Assembly: GCA_004292955.1 (NCBI GenBank)
Contig: RDXX01000015.1
Span: forward strand, 238,892 to 302,891
DNA: 64,000 nucleotides
Origin: Oscillatoriales cyanobacterium
GTDB taxonomy: Bacteria; Cyanobacteriota; Cyanobacteriia; Cyanobacteriales; Microcoleaceae
Reading direction: 5' to 3'
The notes beneath the pieces are model-generated. The model ran no database searches, was not told the origin of the DNA, and saw nothing but the letters and a program-made list of their open reading frames with translations. A program made the position numbers and the translations under genes. Numbering within the stretch: position 1 is the first letter of the stretch; each line of letters starts with the position of its first letter. Positions 62,331-64,000 of this stretch are shown piece by piece.

Positions 62331-62384
62331 TAGTGCTGTCCCGGCTCGCTTGGTTATAACCGCAAGCGAGCGGGGACAGCACTA
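62331..62384. repeat. Perfect 22-bp-arm hairpin upstream of pyrD
   Basis: TAGTGCTGTCCC plus GGCTCGCTTG (62331-62352) pairs with CAAGCGAGC plus GGGGACAGCACTA (62363-62384) around a ten-base loop, 99 bp before the pyrD start. It could be a terminator-like or attenuator structure for pyrD, or a MITE; it has no T-run downstream. Confidence 0.75.
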
Positions 62385-62482
62385 TCAAGGCAAAACTGAG
62401 ATGCTCCCCCTTTCCAGTCTCCTGCTGACTATTTTTATTTCCCTTCTGATTTCTCATTTGTCAATAGCCCCAGGACAAGTCA

Positions 62483-63646
62483 TTGGATATTTATCAATTA
62501 GGTGTGCGCCCGCTGTTGTTTTCAGTATTGAAAACCGATGCCGAGTGGCTGCACAACCGCACTCTTCAAGTTCTAGAAATAGCAGCCCGAACCCAGTCTA
62601 ATCCTGCCACCAGTCAAATGCTCTCTCGATTGCAGAAATCTTTGGGAGTCCAAGATTCTCGCCTCGAACAATCGAAGTGGGGACTGAGCTTTAAAAATCC
62701 TGTCGGCTTAGCGGCAGGATTTGATAAAAATGGTGTAGCTGCGGACATTTGGGCAAATTTTGGCTTTGGCTTTGCCGAACTCGGTACAGTCACCTCCCAA
62801 GCGCAGCCGGGAAATCCCCAACCTCGGTTGTTTCGCTTGTCTGCTGACAGTGCAGCCCTCAACCGCATGGGATTTAACAATCAAGGAGCCGCGGCAATGG
62901 CAGCCCGGTTTCAGGAAGCACAGAAAAAGTTAAAATTAGACGGCTCGCGCCCCATGCCTGAGCCTCCTTTCCCCTTGGGCATCAATCTTGGTAAATCTAA
63001 GGTAACACCGTTAGAGCTGGCCGCAGCCGATTATTTGGAGAGTTTTAAGCTGCTCAAAGATTGGGGCGACTATTTTGTAGTCAACGTTTCCTCTCCCAAT
63101 ACGCCTGGATTGCGATCGCTCCAAGATGCTGCTGGGCTTAGCACAATTTTGGAAACTTTGCAACAAGAAAATCGGGGAATCAAGCCAATTTTAGTCAAGA
63201 TTGCGCCGGATTTGGAACCAGAGGCGATCGCATCCATCCTCGACTTAGCAAAAACCTACCAACTAGCAGGAATTATCGCCACCAACACCACCATCCGCCG
63301 CGACGGACTGAAAACACAAATCTTGCGAGAAACTGGCAAACCCATCAGCGAAGAAGCGGGCGGAATTAGCGGAATACCAGTGCAAGAGCGATCGACAGAA
63401 GTAATCAGATTTATCTGGCAATATACCAAAGGCGAATTACCAATAATTGGAGTAGGCGGCATTTTCACCGCCGAAGATGCTTGGGAAAAAATTGCCGCCG
63501 GTGCGAGTTTAATTCAAGTTTACACAGGTTGGGTTTACGAAGGGCCTTGGATGGTACGCCGAATTTTGGCAGGCTTGCTGCAAAAGTTAGAAGAAAAAGG
63601 ATTTAATTCAATTTCAGAGGCCGTTGGTTCGGAAAATATTAAATAG
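62483..63646 (+). CDS. pyrD: Dihydroorotate dehydrogenase (quinone), class 2
   Basis: Oxidises dihydroorotate to orotate in pyrimidine synthesis, passing electrons to quinone at the membrane. The 387 residues begin with the class 2 amphipathic N-terminal helix ([20 protein letters not shown]) and show [60 protein letters not shown] (the catalytic Ser), and IGVGGI. Translation starts at TTG 62483, with GGAC about 8 bases upstream; there is no ATG near the family start. A second gene is not seen. Confidence 0.94.
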   Translation: MDIYQLGVRPLLFSVLKTDAEWLHNRTLQVLEIAARTQSNPATSQMLSRLQKSLGVQDSRLEQSKWGLSFKNPVGLAAGFDKNGVAADIWANFGFGFAELGTVTSQAQPGNPQPRLFRLSADSAALNRMGFNNQGAAAMAARFQEAQKKLKLDGSRPMPEPPFPLGINLGKSKVTPLELAAADYLESFKLLKDWGDYFVVNVSSPNTPGLRSLQDAAGLSTILETLQQENRGIKPILVKIAPDLEPEAIASILDLAKTYQLAGIIATNTTIRRDGLKTQILRETGKPISEEAGGISGIPVQERSTEVIRFIWQYTKGELPIIGVGGIFTAEDAWEKIAAGASLIQVYTGWVYEGPWMVRRILAGLLQKLEEKGFNSISEAVGSENIK

Positions 63647-64000
63647 TCGAACATTTTTCAAGGTACGTAGTTGCGCTTCAGCGCTCTTTCATAGATATAA
63701 AGAAAGAGCGCTGAAGCGCAACTACATACCTGGATCTGAGTACAGCACTTAAAAAAAATGCTTACATAATAATCTGACACCAAAATAGCAGCTTATCCAA
63801 GCACTTTTTCAAGAGTAATAAAATAAAAGTTATGAGCGCTGCGTTCAAGATTTTAGCCCTTAAAAATAGGACTAAATCACTCACTACAAACGGGGTTGTT
63901 TAGGCTCTTCTGGCTTTTTGGTGAAAAGTGTATAATGAGATACTACTAATTGATTTCTACCGTATGGATCTTCATCTTGACAGACTGCTTAATCTACCCG
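63647..64000. repeat. End of window: palindromic repeat and gap
   Basis: A full copy of the AGGTACGTAGTTGCGC palindrome lies at 63661-63731, 15 bp past pyrD, and may end its transcript. A GACTAAATCACTCACTACAAAC element (same class as 57077) lies near 63872-63893. Nothing else is recognised to 64000. Confidence 0.7.

Overview
The window is chromosomal DNA of a filamentous cyanobacterium, most like the Oscillatoria/Microcoleus group. Evidence is the density of HIP1 octamers (GCGATCGC), a PetH with a CpcD-like linker domain, phosphoribulokinase, Rubisco activase with an RbcS-like tail, an NblR-type regulator, cyanobacterial small families (DUF2949, DUF5340, DUF1822), and abundant heptameric tandem repeats and palindromic dispersed repeats. 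The genus is inferred from style and was not tested by any search.

Layout. 0.4-2.5 kb: lipoamide dehydrogenase and an orphan nucleotidyltransferase. 2.5-6.7 kb: a tight minus-strand operon of an unrecognised protein, a DUF1822 protein and a CHAT protease/zinc-ribbon/Ser-Thr kinase fusion. 6.8-17 kb: housekeeping genes (trpC, a photorespiratory-type aminotransferase, a DUF192 lipoprotein, nblR, a ribokinase, rca, argD). 17.4-21 kb: a 1209-residue TPR-CHAT protein whose catalytic His position is Leu. 22.3-27 kb: petH and prk, with a tnpB-only IS200/IS605-type element lodged between prk and its terminator. 27-34 kb: a single-module NRPS (A-T-TE) and an McrBC type IV restriction operon. 34.2-36.2 kb: an exported FAD oxidoreductase and a small ORF.

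36.4-46.0 kb is the most unusual part. Two 575-bp direct repeats, each carrying a RelE-like toxin/antitoxin module (one complete, one with the toxin cut short), bracket about 8.4 kb. Inside, a minus-strand operon encodes serine acetyltransferase, a JAMM metalloprotease, a cysteine-synthase-like PLP enzyme with altered signature motifs, and an AlaX tRNA-editing protein. A divergent plus-strand operon encodes an HTH protein fused to a solute-binding domain, a haem-oxygenase-like (probable diiron) enzyme, and a complete polar amino-acid ABC transporter. Fragments of disrupted genes lie at both borders. I read this as an acquired cassette for making, importing or detoxifying a serine/cysteine-derived amino acid. 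No product is proven.

46-64 kb: valS with a repeat-derived in-frame insert; a NACHT-HEAT protein with 14 nearly uniform HEAT units (NLR-like, a plausible defence gene); pentapeptide-repeat and leucine-rich-repeat proteins; an unrecognised 569-residue protein; a CrtISO-like oxidoreductase; a 31-residue membrane peptide; an Aba4-like membrane protein; a large GAF sensor with a repeat-derived insert; and pyrD. No rRNA, tRNA or CRISPR array was seen.
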